From assembly GCA_015060905.1 (NCBI GenBank), contig SUXQ01000016.1, forward strand, positions 1 to 58,506: DNA of 58,506 bases, given 5' to 3'. Both the position numbers and the translations under genes were made by a program. The first letter of the stretch is position 1; each line of letters opens with the position of its first letter. The notes beneath the pieces were generated by a model that was given only the letters and a program-made list of their open reading frames with translations, had not been told where the DNA came from and did not search any database. Below are positions 27,822 through 38,349 of this stretch, in pieces. This stretch comes from Bacteroidales bacterium (GTDB lineage: Bacteria > Bacteroidota > Bacteroidia > Bacteroidales > Bacteroidaceae).

Positions 27822-29486
27822 ATGAAAAATAATTTGTTGTCTCCCGATTATTTGTTTGAGATTAGCTGGGAGGTGTGTAACAAAGTGGGTGGCATTTATA
27901 CTGTAGTTTCTACAAAGGCCCGCACTTTGGCCGATAAAGAAGGTGTTGAGGCTATATATATAGGCCCGGACTTGTGGGCAGAGAAAGAGAATCCGCTTTT
28001 CAAGGAAGATAAAAGAATGTGGAAAGGCTGGGTGAAAAAAGCTGCCGAAGAGGGTATTAACGTTCGTTGCGGTTATTGGGAAATTCCCGGTCGTCCGAAA
28101 GTGGTACTTGTGGATTTCAAGCCTTATTTCGAGAAGAAAGAGGAACTGTATGCTGAACTTTGGAATGATTTTCAGGTTGATTCTCTGCACGGCTATGGCG
28201 ATTATGATGACTCTATGATGTTTGGCTATGCTGCCGGACGAATGATAGAGAGTTTCTATAAGTTCTATCTTAACGAGGATAAAAAAGTTGTTGTTCAGGC
28301 TCATGAGTGGCAGACAGGTTACGCTGCTCTTTATGTGAAGAAGAATCTGCCTCAGGCGGGAACTATTTTCACTACTCACGCTACAAGCATCGGTCGTTCT
28401 ATTGCATCTAACGGAAAGCCTCTTTATGATTATTTCGAGGGTTATAATGGTGACCAGATGGCAGCCGAACTTAATGTTCAGTCGAAGCACTCGGTGGAGA
28501 AACAGACTGCTCATAATGTAGATTGTTTCACAACTGTAAGCGACCTTACTGCACGCGAATGTGAGCAACTTATTGAGCGCAAGATTGATGTTGTTCTCGA
28601 GAATGGTTTTGAAAAGGATTTTGTTCCTTCGGGTGCCGCCTTTACAAGCAAACGCAATAAGGCGCGTAAGTTGAGAATACGTGCCGTTGAGGCTCTGACA
28701 GGTACTGAAATATCTGACGATGCGCTTCTTATTGGTCTTGGTGGCCGCATGGAGATGCGCAATAAGGGTATCGACCTGTTCCTGCAAGCTGTTCGCGGAT
28801 TGAGAGACTCGAATGTCGATAGAGATATTATTGCTTTTATCGATGTTCCCGCATGGATGGACGCTGCACGTGAGGATTTGTGCGAGCGTATGGCCGATGA
28901 GAAAGGCGAGTGGAGTACTCCTCTCGAAAATCCTTTCATTACTCACAAATTGCATAATATGAACGAGGATGCAATCGTTTGCGCAATACGCAATTTGGGC
29001 CTTGACAAAGTAAGTGCCGCCGACCGTGTGAAGGTTGTGTATGTTCCTTGCTATTTGAACGGCAGCGACGGTGTCTTTAATATGTCCTATTATGATGTGT
29101 TGATTGGTAACGACCTTAGTGTTTATCCATCGTACTACGAGCCTTGGGGTTATACTCCGCTCGAGAGTGTTGCTTTCCGCATCCCCACAATCACCACAAA
29201 TCTTGCGGGCTTCGGCTTGTGGGTTAATTCATTGCTCGGCAAACAGGGCGAACTTAGTGATGGAGTGGAAGTTATTCAACGCACAGATAGTAATTATTTT
29301 GAAATGTCTGATGTAATTACAAAAAATATTTGTAAATTTGCACTCCTAAATAAAAATGATGTTGATGCTGTAAGGAAAAAAGCAGCGAAAATAGCAGATA
29401 AGGCATTGTGGAAATGCTTTATACTTAATTATTTCGAGGCTTACGACTTTGCACTTAAACAAGCAGAAAAAAGAAAAAATATATAA
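27822..29486 (+). CDS. Glycogen synthase, GT3 family
   Basis: 554 aa. Eukaryotic-type (GT3) glycogen synthase transferring glucose from UDP-glucose to glycogen, rather than the bacterial GlgA (GT5). Evidence: N-terminus LFEISWEVCNKVGGIYTVVSTKA, the HAHEWQ-like acceptor segment (VVQAHEWQTGYAAL), FTTHATSIGR, the N-terminal Rossmann fold, and the C-terminal YPSYYEPWGYTPLESVAF with the catalytic Glu. ATG 27822 is chosen over a TTG 33 nt upstream, since MKNNLLSPDYLFE begins the conserved region. The phosphorylase gene follows after 15 bp, so synthesis and breakdown of glycogen are in one operon. Confidence 0.9.
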   Translation: MKNNLLSPDYLFEISWEVCNKVGGIYTVVSTKARTLADKEGVEAIYIGPDLWAEKENPLFKEDKRMWKGWVKKAAEEGINVRCGYWEIPGRPKVVLVDFKPYFEKKEELYAELWNDFQVDSLHGYGDYDDSMMFGYAAGRMIESFYKFYLNEDKKVVVQAHEWQTGYAALYVKKNLPQAGTIFTTHATSIGRSIASNGKPLYDYFEGYNGDQMAAELNVQSKHSVEKQTAHNVDCFTTVSDLTARECEQLIERKIDVVLENGFEKDFVPSGAAFTSKRNKARKLRIRAVEALTGTEISDDALLIGLGGRMEMRNKGIDLFLQAVRGLRDSNVDRDIIAFIDVPAWMDAAREDLCERMADEKGEWSTPLENPFITHKLHNMNEDAIVCAIRNLGLDKVSAADRVKVVYVPCYLNGSDGVFNMSYYDVLIGNDLSVYPSYYEPWGYTPLESVAFRIPTITTNLAGFGLWVNSLLGKQGELSDGVEVIQRTDSNYFEMSDVITKNICKFALLNKNDVDAVRKKAAKIADKALWKCFILNYFEAYDFALKQAEKRKNI

Positions 29487-29501
29487 TAAAAGTAGAATGA
29501 T

Positions 29502-32066
29502 ATGATTGAAATCAGTAATGCTAATGTTCCTAGTTGGAAGACTATTAATGTAAAATCTCAGATACCCGAATCTTTGAAGAAACTTGATACCATTGCACAT
29601 AATATGTGGTGGTCATGGAATCAGGATGCAAAAGATTTGTTTGCTATGCTCGACGAGAAACTTTACGGTGAGTGTGGCAAAAATCCTGTGTTGTTGCTCG
29701 AGAAATTGGGCCTTGAAAGACTCGAAGAGTTGTCAAAGGACAAGAATGTTCTTGCAGCATTGGATAGCGTATATTCGCGTTTCGAGAAATATATGAGTGT
29801 TAAGCCCGATGCAAAAAGACCTTCTGTTGCATATTTCTGTATGGAGTATGGTCTTTCGAGCGTGCTTAAGATTTACTCAGGTGGTCTTGGTGTTCTTGCC
29901 GGTGACTACCTGAAAGAGGCTTCTGACTCTAACGTTGATATGTGTGCGGTAGGTTTCTTGTATCGTTACGGTTACTTTACACAGGCTCTTTCAATGGATG
30001 GCTCGCAGATTGCCAACTATGAGGCTCAGAACTTTAACACTCTCCCCATTGAGCGTGTAATGGAAAGCAACGGTGTTCCTATGGTTATTGATGTTCCTTT
30101 CAACGATTTCCATGTTCAGGCTAATGTATGGCGTGTAAATGTTGGTCGTGTGCCTTTGTATCTTCTCGATACTGACTTTGAGCAGAATAGCGAGTATGAC
30201 AGACCTATCACTCACAAACTTTATGGTGGTGATTGGGAGAACCGTCTGAAGCAGGAGATTCTTCTTGGTATCGGCGGTATGATTATGCTCGAGAAACTTG
30301 GCATCAAGAAAGATATTTACCACTGTAACGAGGGTCACGCTGCATTGTGCAACCTCCACCGTCTTACACAGTATATTAAGGATGGTTACACGTTCGAAGA
30401 GGCTCTTGAGATTGTACGTTCAAGCTCTCTTTACACTGTTCACACTCCCGTTCCCGCAGGTCACGACTACTTTGACGAGGCTCTCTTCAGCAAATATATG
30501 AGAAACTATCCTGCGAAGCTCAACATTACTTGGGACGAGCTTATGGGTATGGGTCGCATCAATGCAAAAGATAAGTCTGAGCGTTTCTGTATGTCTACAT
30601 TTGCTTGCAACACTTGTCAGGAGATTAACGGTGTGAGCCGTCTCCACGGAAAGGTTTCAAAAGATATGTTCGCAGGTATTTGGAAGGGTTATTTTGCCGA
30701 GGAGAATCACGTTGGTTATGTAACTAATGGTGTTCACTTCCCCACATGGGTTGCACCCGAGTGGGACGCTCTCTATACAAAATACTTCGATTCTACTTTC
30801 CATGCTGATCAGTCTAATGCTAGCATCTGGGAGGCTATCTACAATGTTTCTAACGACGAAATTTGGTCTATCAGAAAGTTGTTGAAGGGCAAACTTATCG
30901 ACCATATTCGTCAGTCATTCAAGGAGAATTGGTTGAAGAATCAGGGCGACCCCATGCGTATTGTGAACTTGCTTGACAAGATTAATCCCAATGCGTTGCT
31001 TATAGGTTTCGGCCGTCGTTTCGCAACTTATAAGCGTGCACATCTTCTCTTCACAGACCTTGAGCGTCTCGCTCAGATTGTAAACAATGAGGAGCGTCCT
31101 ATTCAGTTCCTCTTCACCGGTAAGGCTCACCCCCACGATGGCGCAGGTCAGGGCTTGATTAAACGCATCATGGAAATTTCTAAGATGCCTCAGTTCCTCG
31201 GTAAGATTATTTTCCTCGAGAACTATGACATGGACCTTGCAAAGATGCTCGTTTCGGGTGTTGATATTTGGATGAATACTCCCACACGTCCTATGGAGGC
31301 ATCGGGTACTTCGGGTGAGAAGGCTCTTATGAATGGTGTTCTTAACCTTTCTGTCCTTGACGGATGGTGGTGCGAGGGTTACAAGCCCGGTGCAGGTTGG
31401 GCTCTTAAAGAGCAGCGTACTTACCAGAATCAGGAGTTCCAGGACCAGCTTGATGCTGCGACAATCTACGCTCTTCTCGAGAATGAGATTCTTCCCCTCT
31501 ACCACGACAACAGAGGTGGCAAAGAGTACTCGGACGAGTGGGTTAAATTTATCAAGAATTCAATCGCTCAGGTTGCACCTCACTTTACAATGAAGCGTCA
31601 GCTTGACGATTATTACAGCAAGTTCTACAACAAGCAGGCTAAACGTTACCACCATTTGATGGAGAATGATGCTAAGGCTGCTCGCGCTCTCGCAGCATGG
31701 AAAGAGGCTGTTGCTGCAAGATGGAACGAAATTGAGGTTGTTTCTATCGAGAAAGACGAGAATGTTGTAAACGGTAACATGGAAGTTGGTAAGAACTATT
31801 CAATCTCTATGGTTATTGACGAGAAGGGTCTCAACGATGCAGTAGGTGTTGAGCTTGTTACTCTTACAACCGATAAGAATGGTAACGATGCTATCTATTC
31901 GGTAGAGCCTTTTGCAATGGTTAAACAAGAGGGTAATCTTTTTACATTCAACATTAATTACTCGTTGAACAATGCCGGTGCATTCAAAGTTTGCTACCGT
32001 ATCTATCCTAAGCACGAGGAACTTCCTCACCGTCAGGATTTTGCATTTGTAAAATGGATGGCTTGA
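29502..32066 (+). CDS. glgP: Alpha-glucan (glycogen/starch) phosphorylase, GT35
   Basis: 854 aa. Releases glucose-1-phosphate from alpha-1,4-glucan ends using pyridoxal phosphate. The N-terminal ~100 residues match the DUF3417-type domain of short bacterial phosphorylases ([15 protein letters not shown]). Catalytic core pieces: [55 protein letters not shown], and the PLP-lysine segment [14 protein letters not shown], near residue 600. A C-terminal beta domain closes the protein. The form is of the Bacteroides/Thermus type, not the E. coli GlgP/MalP type. Confidence 0.93.
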   Translation: MIEISNANVPSWKTINVKSQIPESLKKLDTIAHNMWWSWNQDAKDLFAMLDEKLYGECGKNPVLLLEKLGLERLEELSKDKNVLAALDSVYSRFEKYMSVKPDAKRPSVAYFCMEYGLSSVLKIYSGGLGVLAGDYLKEASDSNVDMCAVGFLYRYGYFTQALSMDGSQIANYEAQNFNTLPIERVMESNGVPMVIDVPFNDFHVQANVWRVNVGRVPLYLLDTDFEQNSEYDRPITHKLYGGDWENRLKQEILLGIGGMIMLEKLGIKKDIYHCNEGHAALCNLHRLTQYIKDGYTFEEALEIVRSSSLYTVHTPVPAGHDYFDEALFSKYMRNYPAKLNITWDELMGMGRINAKDKSERFCMSTFACNTCQEINGVSRLHGKVSKDMFAGIWKGYFAEENHVGYVTNGVHFPTWVAPEWDALYTKYFDSTFHADQSNASIWEAIYNVSNDEIWSIRKLLKGKLIDHIRQSFKENWLKNQGDPMRIVNLLDKINPNALLIGFGRRFATYKRAHLLFTDLERLAQIVNNEERPIQFLFTGKAHPHDGAGQGLIKRIMEISKMPQFLGKIIFLENYDMDLAKMLVSGVDIWMNTPTRPMEASGTSGEKALMNGVLNLSVLDGWWCEGYKPGAGWALKEQRTYQNQEFQDQLDAATIYALLENEILPLYHDNRGGKEYSDEWVKFIKNSIAQVAPHFTMKRQLDDYYSKFYNKQAKRYHHLMENDAKAARALAAWKEAVAARWNEIEVVSIEKDENVVNGNMEVGKNYSISMVIDEKGLNDAVGVELVTLTTDKNGNDAIYSVEPFAMVKQEGNLFTFNINYSLNNAGAFKVCYRIYPKHEELPHRQDFAFVKWMA

Positions 32067-32092
32067 TAGTTTAGCTGTCAATTACAATAAAA

Positions 32093-32126
32093 ATAAAGGG
32101 AACGAATGAAAATTTGTTCCCTTTAT
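32093..32126. terminator. Bidirectional terminator between glgP and GNAT gene
   Basis: An 11-bp perfect stem (32093-32103 with 32116-32126) with A-rich left and T-rich right flanks between convergent genes. Confidence 0.85.
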
Positions 32127-32168
32127 CTTTTGTTTATGCTATCGGAATATAATAACTGAATTTAAAAT

Positions 32169-32696
32169 TTATATACCGTACACTGTGCGATAGATGCTGT
32201 TTCTTATACTCTCGAATTTTTTGTCAAGTTCTACTCCACACGACATTAGGTGCATGGGAACTTCGTTGCTGTCGGCGCGATAGGCCGGTTGGATGTACTC
32301 TTTTTCGCACAGTGTAAGCCCGCATCGTTGGTAGAAAGCTATGCGGCGTCTGCTTGTCTCGTCGGTGGGATTTTCTACTTCAAGGACAATGCTCTTTTCT
32401 TGTTCTATAAGTTTTTTTATTGTTGCCGCTCCGTAGCCGCAGTTTCTAAGCATTGGTAATATTGCAAAATGCTCGATGTATGTGAAAGTGTCGAATTTCC
32501 AAAAACTTATCAGCCCTACAGGGGTGGTAGAGGAGTATATGATGTTCATGTGAAAATTTTCGATATTTTCTGTATTTTTTCTCTGTTCCTCAATTTCTCT
32601 ATATTCATCGGTGGGGAACGATTCTATGAGTAGTTTTTCTGTGAAAATATATTCGCTGCTGTTGGTGTCCGTTAATCTTTTGAATTGTATATTCAT
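32169..32696 (-). CDS. GNAT-family N-acetyltransferase
   Basis: 175 aa. ATG at 32696 (MNIQFKRLTD) is preferred over a TTG five codons upstream. The GNAT fold is seen in HFAILPMLRNCGYGAATIKKLIEQ, the acetyl-CoA loop (motif A; R/Q-x-x-G-x-G/A reads RNCGYGA), followed by VLEVENP and RIAFYQRCGL (motif B). The acceptor substrate cannot be told. It lies 38 bp downstream of the PI-PLC-like gene on the same strand and may be co-transcribed with it. Confidence 0.85.
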   Translation of the reverse strand: MNIQFKRLTDTNSSEYIFTEKLLIESFPTDEYREIEEQRKNTENIENFHMNIIYSSTTPVGLISFWKFDTFTYIEHFAILPMLRNCGYGAATIKKLIEQEKSIVLEVENPTDETSRRRIAFYQRCGLTLCEKEYIQPAYRADSNEVPMHLMSCGVELDKKFESIRNSIYRTVYGI

Positions 32697-32734
32697 ATTG
32701 TATAATCGCAATTAAATTGTGGATGTGAAAAACT

Positions 32735-33751
32735 TTATTGAAAATTGCTGTCTATAATGGCTTTCAGCAATTTTTTCCCTTGAACATTGTAGCTGCTCCA
32801 ATGCAAAATATTACCTTTCACTTTGTCTGCCCCTGCAAAATCCATAAAGATAATACCCAGATGTTTATAGCTGTTTTTCGATAGCTGCTCTAATGCCGAT
32901 GGATGCTGCTCTGCGGCATTCTGCTTGTAGCCGGCAGTGGTGGCTGCTTTTCCGAACAGGGTAGCCGAATATCCGCTTGTAAAATTGATGCTCCATACTC
33001 CCGCCGGGGCTTTGTCGGCTGATGATAGATATTTTGTTATTGCATTTTGCTTGTCGATACGTTTCTCATCGGTTGTTGGAGCATAAAAATCCTGTATTTG
33101 CAGACGCGCGACAGAGCCGTCGTTATATGATATAATTTGTCCGTTTGTGGTACCGTCTTTCGAGTGGCTCCATCCTTTTACAAAGGCTCCCTTGTTTGTT
33201 CCTCTGTATGCTGTTCGCGAAAGAAACAGTATTTTGCCGCGCAGGTTGCCAACAGTTGTTTGAGGGGTGAATGTTACTGCCTTGTCGCCTAACCCTTTTA
33301 TAATCTTGCCAATAGCCGAAGGCCATAATGCTTTTTCACTGTCATCCTCGCTGTCCGATTCTTCGCGCATAAGCACTATTGCAAATTCTGTGGGGTTTTT
33401 TGATAGTTTGTGCAGCAGTGTGTCCAATGCTTGCGAGAATGAGATTTTTGTTTTTAGCGAACCATGATAAATGTGTAGCGTTGTGTCGTTTACAGCCGGT
33501 CGCAGGTCGAATGCTCTTACTCCGCACTCCCATTGTTCGCCTATGGTGAGGGTTTGTGTGACTCCGAGGGCTGCCGAAAAATAGAGTCCTTCGCCTGTGG
33601 CTGCGTCGTGTGTCCCGGGGATAGACAAGGATGATACTTTTTGTTCGTCGCTTATGCGAGCCATCCACGCTGACGCATCGTAGGTTTGTGCAACTGATGA
33701 AATATGGCAACCAAAAAGTAATAGTATTATATAATGGAATAATCTTTTCAT
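32735..33751 (-). CDS. Secreted PI-PLC X-domain protein
   Basis: 338 aa with a signal peptide (residues ~1-21). The phosphatidylinositol-specific phospholipase C X domain is recognisable: catalytic His48 in LSIPGTHDAAT, VRAFDLR (79-84), second His96 in YHG, and EFAIVLMREE. Such bacterial enzymes cleave PI or GPI by forming inositol cyclic phosphate; in gut Bacteroidota the target could be host or own inositol lipids. No lipobox, so periplasmic or exported. A -7-like TATATTCG (complement of 33774-33781) precedes the gene. Confidence 0.85.
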   Translation of the reverse strand: MKRLFHYIILLLFGCHISSVAQTYDASAWMARISDEQKVSSLSIPGTHDAATGEGLYFSAALGVTQTLTIGEQWECGVRAFDLRPAVNDTTLHIYHGSLKTKISFSQALDTLLHKLSKNPTEFAIVLMREESDSEDDSEKALWPSAIGKIIKGLGDKAVTFTPQTTVGNLRGKILFLSRTAYRGTNKGAFVKGWSHSKDGTTNGQIISYNDGSVARLQIQDFYAPTTDEKRIDKQNAITKYLSSADKAPAGVWSINFTSGYSATLFGKAATTAGYKQNAAEQHPSALEQLSKNSYKHLGIIFMDFAGADKVKGNILHWSSYNVQGKKLLKAIIDSNFQ

Positions 33752-33790
33752 TTATGGTTATAATCTTTTGCCGCGAATATAATAAAATCT

Positions 33791-33857
33791 TGGTAATTCT
33801 CTTTTCTTGCCTCGAAATAACTTTGCGAGTATTTGCAGATGGGGTATACTTGCAGCG
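33791..33857 (-). pseudogene. Relic of the rubrerythrin 3' end
   Basis: These 67 bp align without gaps to 39798-39864, the end of the rubrerythrin gene, with 9 differences, all transitions. Read on the minus strand in the rubrerythrin frame it gives [20 protein letters not shown], where the intact protein has [20 protein letters not shown]. The first Cys of the rubredoxin CxxC pair is replaced by Tyr, and no homology continues upstream, so it cannot be a working gene. It lies just upstream of the PI-PLC promoter. Confidence 0.8.
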
Positions 33858-34163
33858 TAGCTCTGCATCGTAATAAATCACTTTTTATGGTGCTAATGTT
33901 TTGTTATATCAAGTGTTAAGAGCTAAACTCCTTTCGTTACAATGGGCGTTTGCATGATACTGCGAACAAACAATGCAAAAAATAGTAAAAAAAAATGCCT
34001 AAAGGGGTTGTTTGTTCGATATTTTGTTTTATTTTTGTCCTTGAATTAGCGGTTGTGAGTTCGTTGTTAAGCGAGTCTTGTGGCCGCAAATATTTTTACT
34101 AGAAACACAAATTAAAGTGCAAAATTAAATATATTCTTATGTAATTAAACTTTTTACTGCTTA
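33858..34163 (+). other. Intergenic region with an 11-bp inverted repeat
   Basis: No supported gene. CGAACAAACAA (33963-33973) and TTGTTTGTTCG (34008-34018) are exact reverse complements 34 nt apart, spanning an A-rich segment. A 31-codon frame from 33954 crosses it but has no ribosome site or other support. The repeat could be an operator of the barrel-pot cluster. Confidence 0.4.
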
Positions 34164-35309
34164 ATGAAGAGACTCTTGACCTTTTTGGGGACCATATTTA
34201 TTATGGCCGGCTCCGCAGTTTGGGCGCAGGAAGTTAATAGTAATGCGACGCTGTCGGGGTCTTCATCCGGGGAGGATGTAACTATTGAAAATGCTGTAGA
34301 TTGGGTGCCCGAGATTTCTCTCGATACGCGCTATGGTTATACACATCAGTCCTCCGGCGGGGGTGGTGGTTTCGGCAGTGATAATTTCCTGTTAAATGTT
34401 GATGGTAAAATAGGTAAGCACTTTTCCTATAGTTTTAACCATTCTCTAAAGTCGTCTATTGATGAGGGTTCGACGTTCTTTGATGCTACAAATTGGCTTA
34501 CGTTGAGCTACGAATTGGGTAACTTTACCTTCACGGCGGGTAAGGATGCGCTGATGGTGGGTAGTTTCGAGTATGATGCCTATGAGCTTGATTGCTACTA
34601 TGAAATGGGTTCTATGTTCAACTATAATATAAACAGTTGGCTGTGGGGCGTGTCGGCTATGTGGACCAACAATGCCGAGACTTCGTCATTTGCTTTCCAA
34701 GCTACAAAATCTCCCTTTGCCTTTGATCCTAAAGAGGATAATCTTTATGCATACAACGTGGCGTGGTACGGTATGTGGGAGAAATATGAGTCTATATGGT
34801 CGGTGAATATGATGGAATATGAGCCGGGGAATTTCGTTAAGATGCTGGCACTTGGTAATATGTTCTATTGGGGCAATTTCGAGTTTATGCTCGATTGTAT
34901 TGTTCGCGCAACAGATTTCAGCAAAAATATTGGCAAGGATTATACTGTGAACATGCAGCCTGCATATAACTTTGGCGAGTCGTTGCGTCTGTTTGGCCGT
35001 TTGGGCGTGGAGAGAACACCGGATGATGCTGAGTATGATTTTCTTGGTGAGTATCTGTCGGTAGAGGATAAAGTGCTTGCAAATGAGGAGAATGAGTATA
35101 TTATGCCCGCATATATCACGGGTAATAAGGAATATATATACTACGGTGCAGGCTTGGAGTATTTTCCATTGAAAGAGGATAAAAGCGTACGCCTTCATGC
35201 TGCGTGGACATCGAACAATTATACAAAATCCCATATGGTTAATGTGGGGCTTACTTGGAAACTCGATGTTGTAGGTGCAGTGAAGTTTTTGGCCCGCAAG
35301 GCAAAATAG
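34164..35309 (+). CDS. Outer-membrane beta-barrel protein (porin-like)
   Basis: 381 aa. Signal peptide ending in AVWA-QE (cleavage ~residue 21). The rest alternates polar and aromatic residues in strand-length blocks (FLLNVDGKIGKHFSYSFNH, WLTLSYELGNFTFTAGKD, SLRLFGRLGVERT), a pattern of transmembrane beta-hairpins; strongest resemblance is to phosphate-selective-porin-like or general porin barrels. The last strand (MVNVGLTWKL) is near the C-terminus. Its gene is 41 bp upstream of potA, which suggests the barrel lets the transporter's substrate cross the outer membrane; that link is inference. Confidence 0.65.
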   Translation: MKRLLTFLGTIFIMAGSAVWAQEVNSNATLSGSSSGEDVTIENAVDWVPEISLDTRYGYTHQSSGGGGGFGSDNFLLNVDGKIGKHFSYSFNHSLKSSIDEGSTFFDATNWLTLSYELGNFTFTAGKDALMVGSFEYDAYELDCYYEMGSMFNYNINSWLWGVSAMWTNNAETSSFAFQATKSPFAFDPKEDNLYAYNVAWYGMWEKYESIWSVNMMEYEPGNFVKMLALGNMFYWGNFEFMLDCIVRATDFSKNIGKDYTVNMQPAYNFGESLRLFGRLGVERTPDDAEYDFLGEYLSVEDKVLANEENEYIMPAYITGNKEYIYYGAGLEYFPLKEDKSVRLHAAWTSNNYTKSHMVNVGLTWKLDVVGAVKFLARKAK

Positions 35310-35350
35310 TTAACAGGTTTATTTAATTCCTATTTATTTTTGATTAAGAA

Positions 35351-36733
35351 ATGAAAGATTCAAATTTCATCATCGAGTTAAGTCATATTTCAAAGAGTTT
35401 TGGCGAAAAACAGGTTTTGGATGATGTTAGTTTGTATGTGAAGAAGGGGGAGTTTGTGACTATTCTCGGTCCTTCGGGTTGTGGTAAGACCACATTATTG
35501 CGCATCTTGGCAGGATTTGGTACTGCAGACGAGGGTGAGATAAAGATTGCGGGCGAGGATATTACTATGGTTCCGCCGCACGAGCGTCCCGTGAATACTG
35601 TATTCCAACGATATGCGCTCTTCCCGCATCTTAATGTCTACGATAATATTGCCTTTGGCCTGAAGCTCAAAAAGGTGAAGGAGGATGAGATTGAGGCGCG
35701 TGTCAGGAAGGCGTTGAAGATGGTGGGTATGACCGACTATGAGTGGCGCGATGTGAACTCTCTTTCGGGAGGTCAGCAGCAGCGTGTGGCTATTGCGCGT
35801 GCTATTATCAACCGTCCGCAGGTGTTGTTGCTGGACGAGCCGTTGGCTGCACTCGACTTGAAGATGCGTAAGGATATGCAGATGGAGCTTAAAGATATGC
35901 ACAAGACGCTGGGTATCACTTTTGTATATGTCACACACGACCAAGAGGAGGCTCTTACGCTCAGTGACACTATCGTTGTTATGAGCGAGGGTCGTGTTCA
36001 GCAGATTGGTACACCTACGGATATTTACAATGAGCCTGCAAACTCTTTCGTTGCTGACTTCATTGGCGAGAGTAACATTTTGAACGGTGTTATGGTGCAT
36101 GATCGCTTGGTGCATTTTATGAATCGTGACTTTGAGTGTGTCGATACGGGCTTTGGCGAGAATGCTTCGGTGGATGTTGTTATTCGTCCCGAGGATGTTT
36201 ATATTATGGCTAAGAGTAGCTCGGGTATGTTCGAGGGCGTTGTGCAGTCGTGCATATTTAAGGGTGTGCACTACGAAATGATAGTGCTTACTCCCGATGG
36301 ATACGAGATTATGATTCAGGATTATAATGCATTTGAGGTGGGGCAGGAAGTGAGCCTTATTGTAAAAGCTTCGGATATTCACGTAATGCAGAAAGAGCGC
36401 ACTACAAATACTTTCGAGGGTACTATGGTCGATGCTACTCATATAAATATTCTCGGTACACAGCTTGTATGCAACGAGCAACAGAATGTCGGTGGTGGCG
36501 AGAAGATTGAGGTCGAGGTAGATTTTGATAAGATTGAACTTATGGACAATAAGGAGGATGGTATGTTGGTGGGCGATGTGCGCTTTATTCTATACAAGGG
36601 TGACCACTACCATCTGACGGTGCGCACCGAGGGTGGTGATAATATATATGTCGATACGCACGATGTGTGGGACGATAGAGATATTGTGGGTGTGAAAATA
36701 CTGCCCGATGATATGCGAATAAAGCGAGTTTAA
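35351..36733 (+). CDS. potA: Polyamine ABC transporter ATP-binding protein
   Basis: 460 aa. ATPase of a spermidine/putrescine-type importer. Walker [10 protein letters not shown] (residues ~38-46), Q-loop in [12 protein letters not shown], signature LSGGQQQR, Walker [13 protein letters not shown], switch His in VTHDQEEA. The C-terminal ~210 residues form two TOBE-like beta segments, longer than the E. coli PotA tail. First of four tightly packed pot genes. Confidence 0.92.
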   Translation: MKDSNFIIELSHISKSFGEKQVLDDVSLYVKKGEFVTILGPSGCGKTTLLRILAGFGTADEGEIKIAGEDITMVPPHERPVNTVFQRYALFPHLNVYDNIAFGLKLKKVKEDEIEARVRKALKMVGMTDYEWRDVNSLSGGQQQRVAIARAIINRPQVLLLDEPLAALDLKMRKDMQMELKDMHKTLGITFVYVTHDQEEALTLSDTIVVMSEGRVQQIGTPTDIYNEPANSFVADFIGESNILNGVMVHDRLVHFMNRDFECVDTGFGENASVDVVIRPEDVYIMAKSSSGMFEGVVQSCIFKGVHYEMIVLTPDGYEIMIQDYNAFEVGQEVSLIVKASDIHVMQKERTTNTFEGTMVDATHINILGTQLVCNEQQNVGGGEKIEVEVDFDKIELMDNKEDGMLVGDVRFILYKGDHYHLTVRTEGGDNIYVDTHDVWDDRDIVGVKILPDDMRIKRV

Positions 36734-36754
36734 CAATTTAACTGATAGTGTGAT

Positions 36755-37552
36755 ATGAAGTGGTTGTTAAGGTTTTTTATGAAGAGAAGTAGTTGGAGTA
36801 TTCCTTACTTGATATTCTTAATTATCTTTGTGGTAGTGCCGTTGGTACTTATATTCCTGTATGCTTTTCAGGATGCTGACGGTAATTTTACACTCTCGAA
36901 CTTTGTTAAGTTTATTTCAAGCCCCGAGGCGGCCAATACTTTTGTGTATTCTATAGGCGTGGCTATCGTAACCACAGTGCTGTGTATTCTGTTAGGATAT
37001 CCGGCTGCCTATATTCTGAGTAATTCGGAGTTGTGTCGCTCTAAGGTGATGGTTGTGCTCTTTATTCTTCCGATGTGGATTAACATCTTGGTGCGTACGC
37101 TGGCTACCGTTGCATTGTTCGACTTTATGCGTCTGCCATTGGGCGAGGGTGCTTTGATATTTGGTATGGTCTACAACTTTTTGCCTTTTATGATTTATCC
37201 TATCTATAATGTTATGCAGAAGATGGATCATAGCTATATTGAGGCGGCGCAGGACTTGGGTGCTAACCCATTGACGGTGTTCAAAAAGGTTGTGGTGCCA
37301 TTGTCGATGCCGGGTGTGATGAGTGGTATAATGATGGTGTTTATGCCTACAATCTCGACTTTTGCCATCGCTGAGCTGCTGACAATGAACAATATAAAGT
37401 TGTTTGGTACAACCATTCAGGAGAATATTAATAACGGAATGTGGAACTATGGCGCTGCTTTGTCGTTCATTATGTTGGTGATTATCTTTGCCACCAACTT
37501 GTTTAGCGACGACGAGGAGGAGCGTGTTTCAAACGAGGGAGGAATTATCTGA
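36755..37552 (+). CDS. potB: Polyamine ABC transporter permease PotB
   Basis: 265 aa, about six transmembrane helices. The EAA loop that docks to the ATPase reads EAAQDLGANPLTVFKKVVVPLSMPG. Follows potA by 21 bp; its TGA shares its last base with the potC ATG, so translation is coupled. The N-terminus carries a short basic stretch (MKRSSW) before the first helix. Confidence 0.9.
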   Translation: MKWLLRFFMKRSSWSIPYLIFLIIFVVVPLVLIFLYAFQDADGNFTLSNFVKFISSPEAANTFVYSIGVAIVTTVLCILLGYPAAYILSNSELCRSKVMVVLFILPMWINILVRTLATVALFDFMRLPLGEGALIFGMVYNFLPFMIYPIYNVMQKMDHSYIEAAQDLGANPLTVFKKVVVPLSMPGVMSGIMMVFMPTISTFAIAELLTMNNIKLFGTTIQENINNGMWNYGAALSFIMLVIIFATNLFSDDEEERVSNEGGII

Positions 37553-38349
37553 TGAAAAGATTTTTTGCTCAGGCTTACTTGTGGCTTCTTCTGGCTATGC
37601 TCTATGCGCCGATTCTTATTATTGCTATATTTTCTTTTACTGAGGCAAAGGTTCTTGGTAACTGGACAGGATTCTCGACAAAGTTATACACCTCTTTGTT
37701 CTCGGGTGGTGTGCATCATTCGTTGCTGAGTGCTATCGAAAATACTCTCATTATTGCTCTTGTGGCAGCGGCAGCATCTACGTTGTTGGGTAGTGTTGCT
37801 GCCGTGGGTATACATAATTTGTACGGTCGTAAGAGGATGGTTATAAATACTCTGAATAATATGCCGATGCTCAATCCTGATATTATTACGGGTATATCTT
37901 TGTTCCTTTTGTTTGTGAGTCTTGGTATTACGCAGGGTTACGCAACCGTTATTTTGGCGCATATTACATTTTGTACGCCATATGTCGTGCTGTGTGTGTT
38001 GCCACGTTTGCAACAGATGAACCCCAATATCTACGAAGCTGCATTGGACTTGGGTGCTACGCCTTCACAAGCTTTGCGTAAGGTTATTATTCCCGAGATT
38101 AAGCCGGGTATGATTAGTGGTTTTATCCTTGCATTCACGCTTTCGATTGACGACTTTGCTGTGACAATTTTTACCATTGGCACTGAGGGGCTTGAAACTC
38201 TTTCGACATACATATACGCCGATGCTCGTAAGGGTGGTCTTACGCCTGAGTTGCGCCCATTGTCGACAATTATCTTCGTTACGGTGTTGGTGCTGTTGAT
38301 TGTAATTAATGTGCGCTCGCAACGAGCAAAAAATAAGAAACAAGCATAA
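37552..38349 (+). CDS. potC: Polyamine ABC transporter permease PotC
   Basis: 265 aa, second permease with six predicted helices and EAA loop EAALDLGATPSQALRKVIIPEIKPG. ALTLSIDDFAVTIF-like segment (AFTLSIDDFAVTIFTIG) is typical of PotC/PotI. Overlaps the first base of potD. Confidence 0.9.
   Translation: MKRFFAQAYLWLLLAMLYAPILIIAIFSFTEAKVLGNWTGFSTKLYTSLFSGGVHHSLLSAIENTLIIALVAAAASTLLGSVAAVGIHNLYGRKRMVINTLNNMPMLNPDIITGISLFLLFVSLGITQGYATVILAHITFCTPYVVLCVLPRLQQMNPNIYEAALDLGATPSQALRKVIIPEIKPGMISGFILAFTLSIDDFAVTIFTIGTEGLETLSTYIYADARKGGLTPELRPLSTIIFVTVLVLLIVINVRSQRAKNKKQA

Noticed and set aside
33342..33881. 179-codon minus-strand frame covering the rubrerythrin relic
   Set aside because: Out of frame with the relic and antisense/alternate to the PI-PLC gene; the relic's homology is in another frame.
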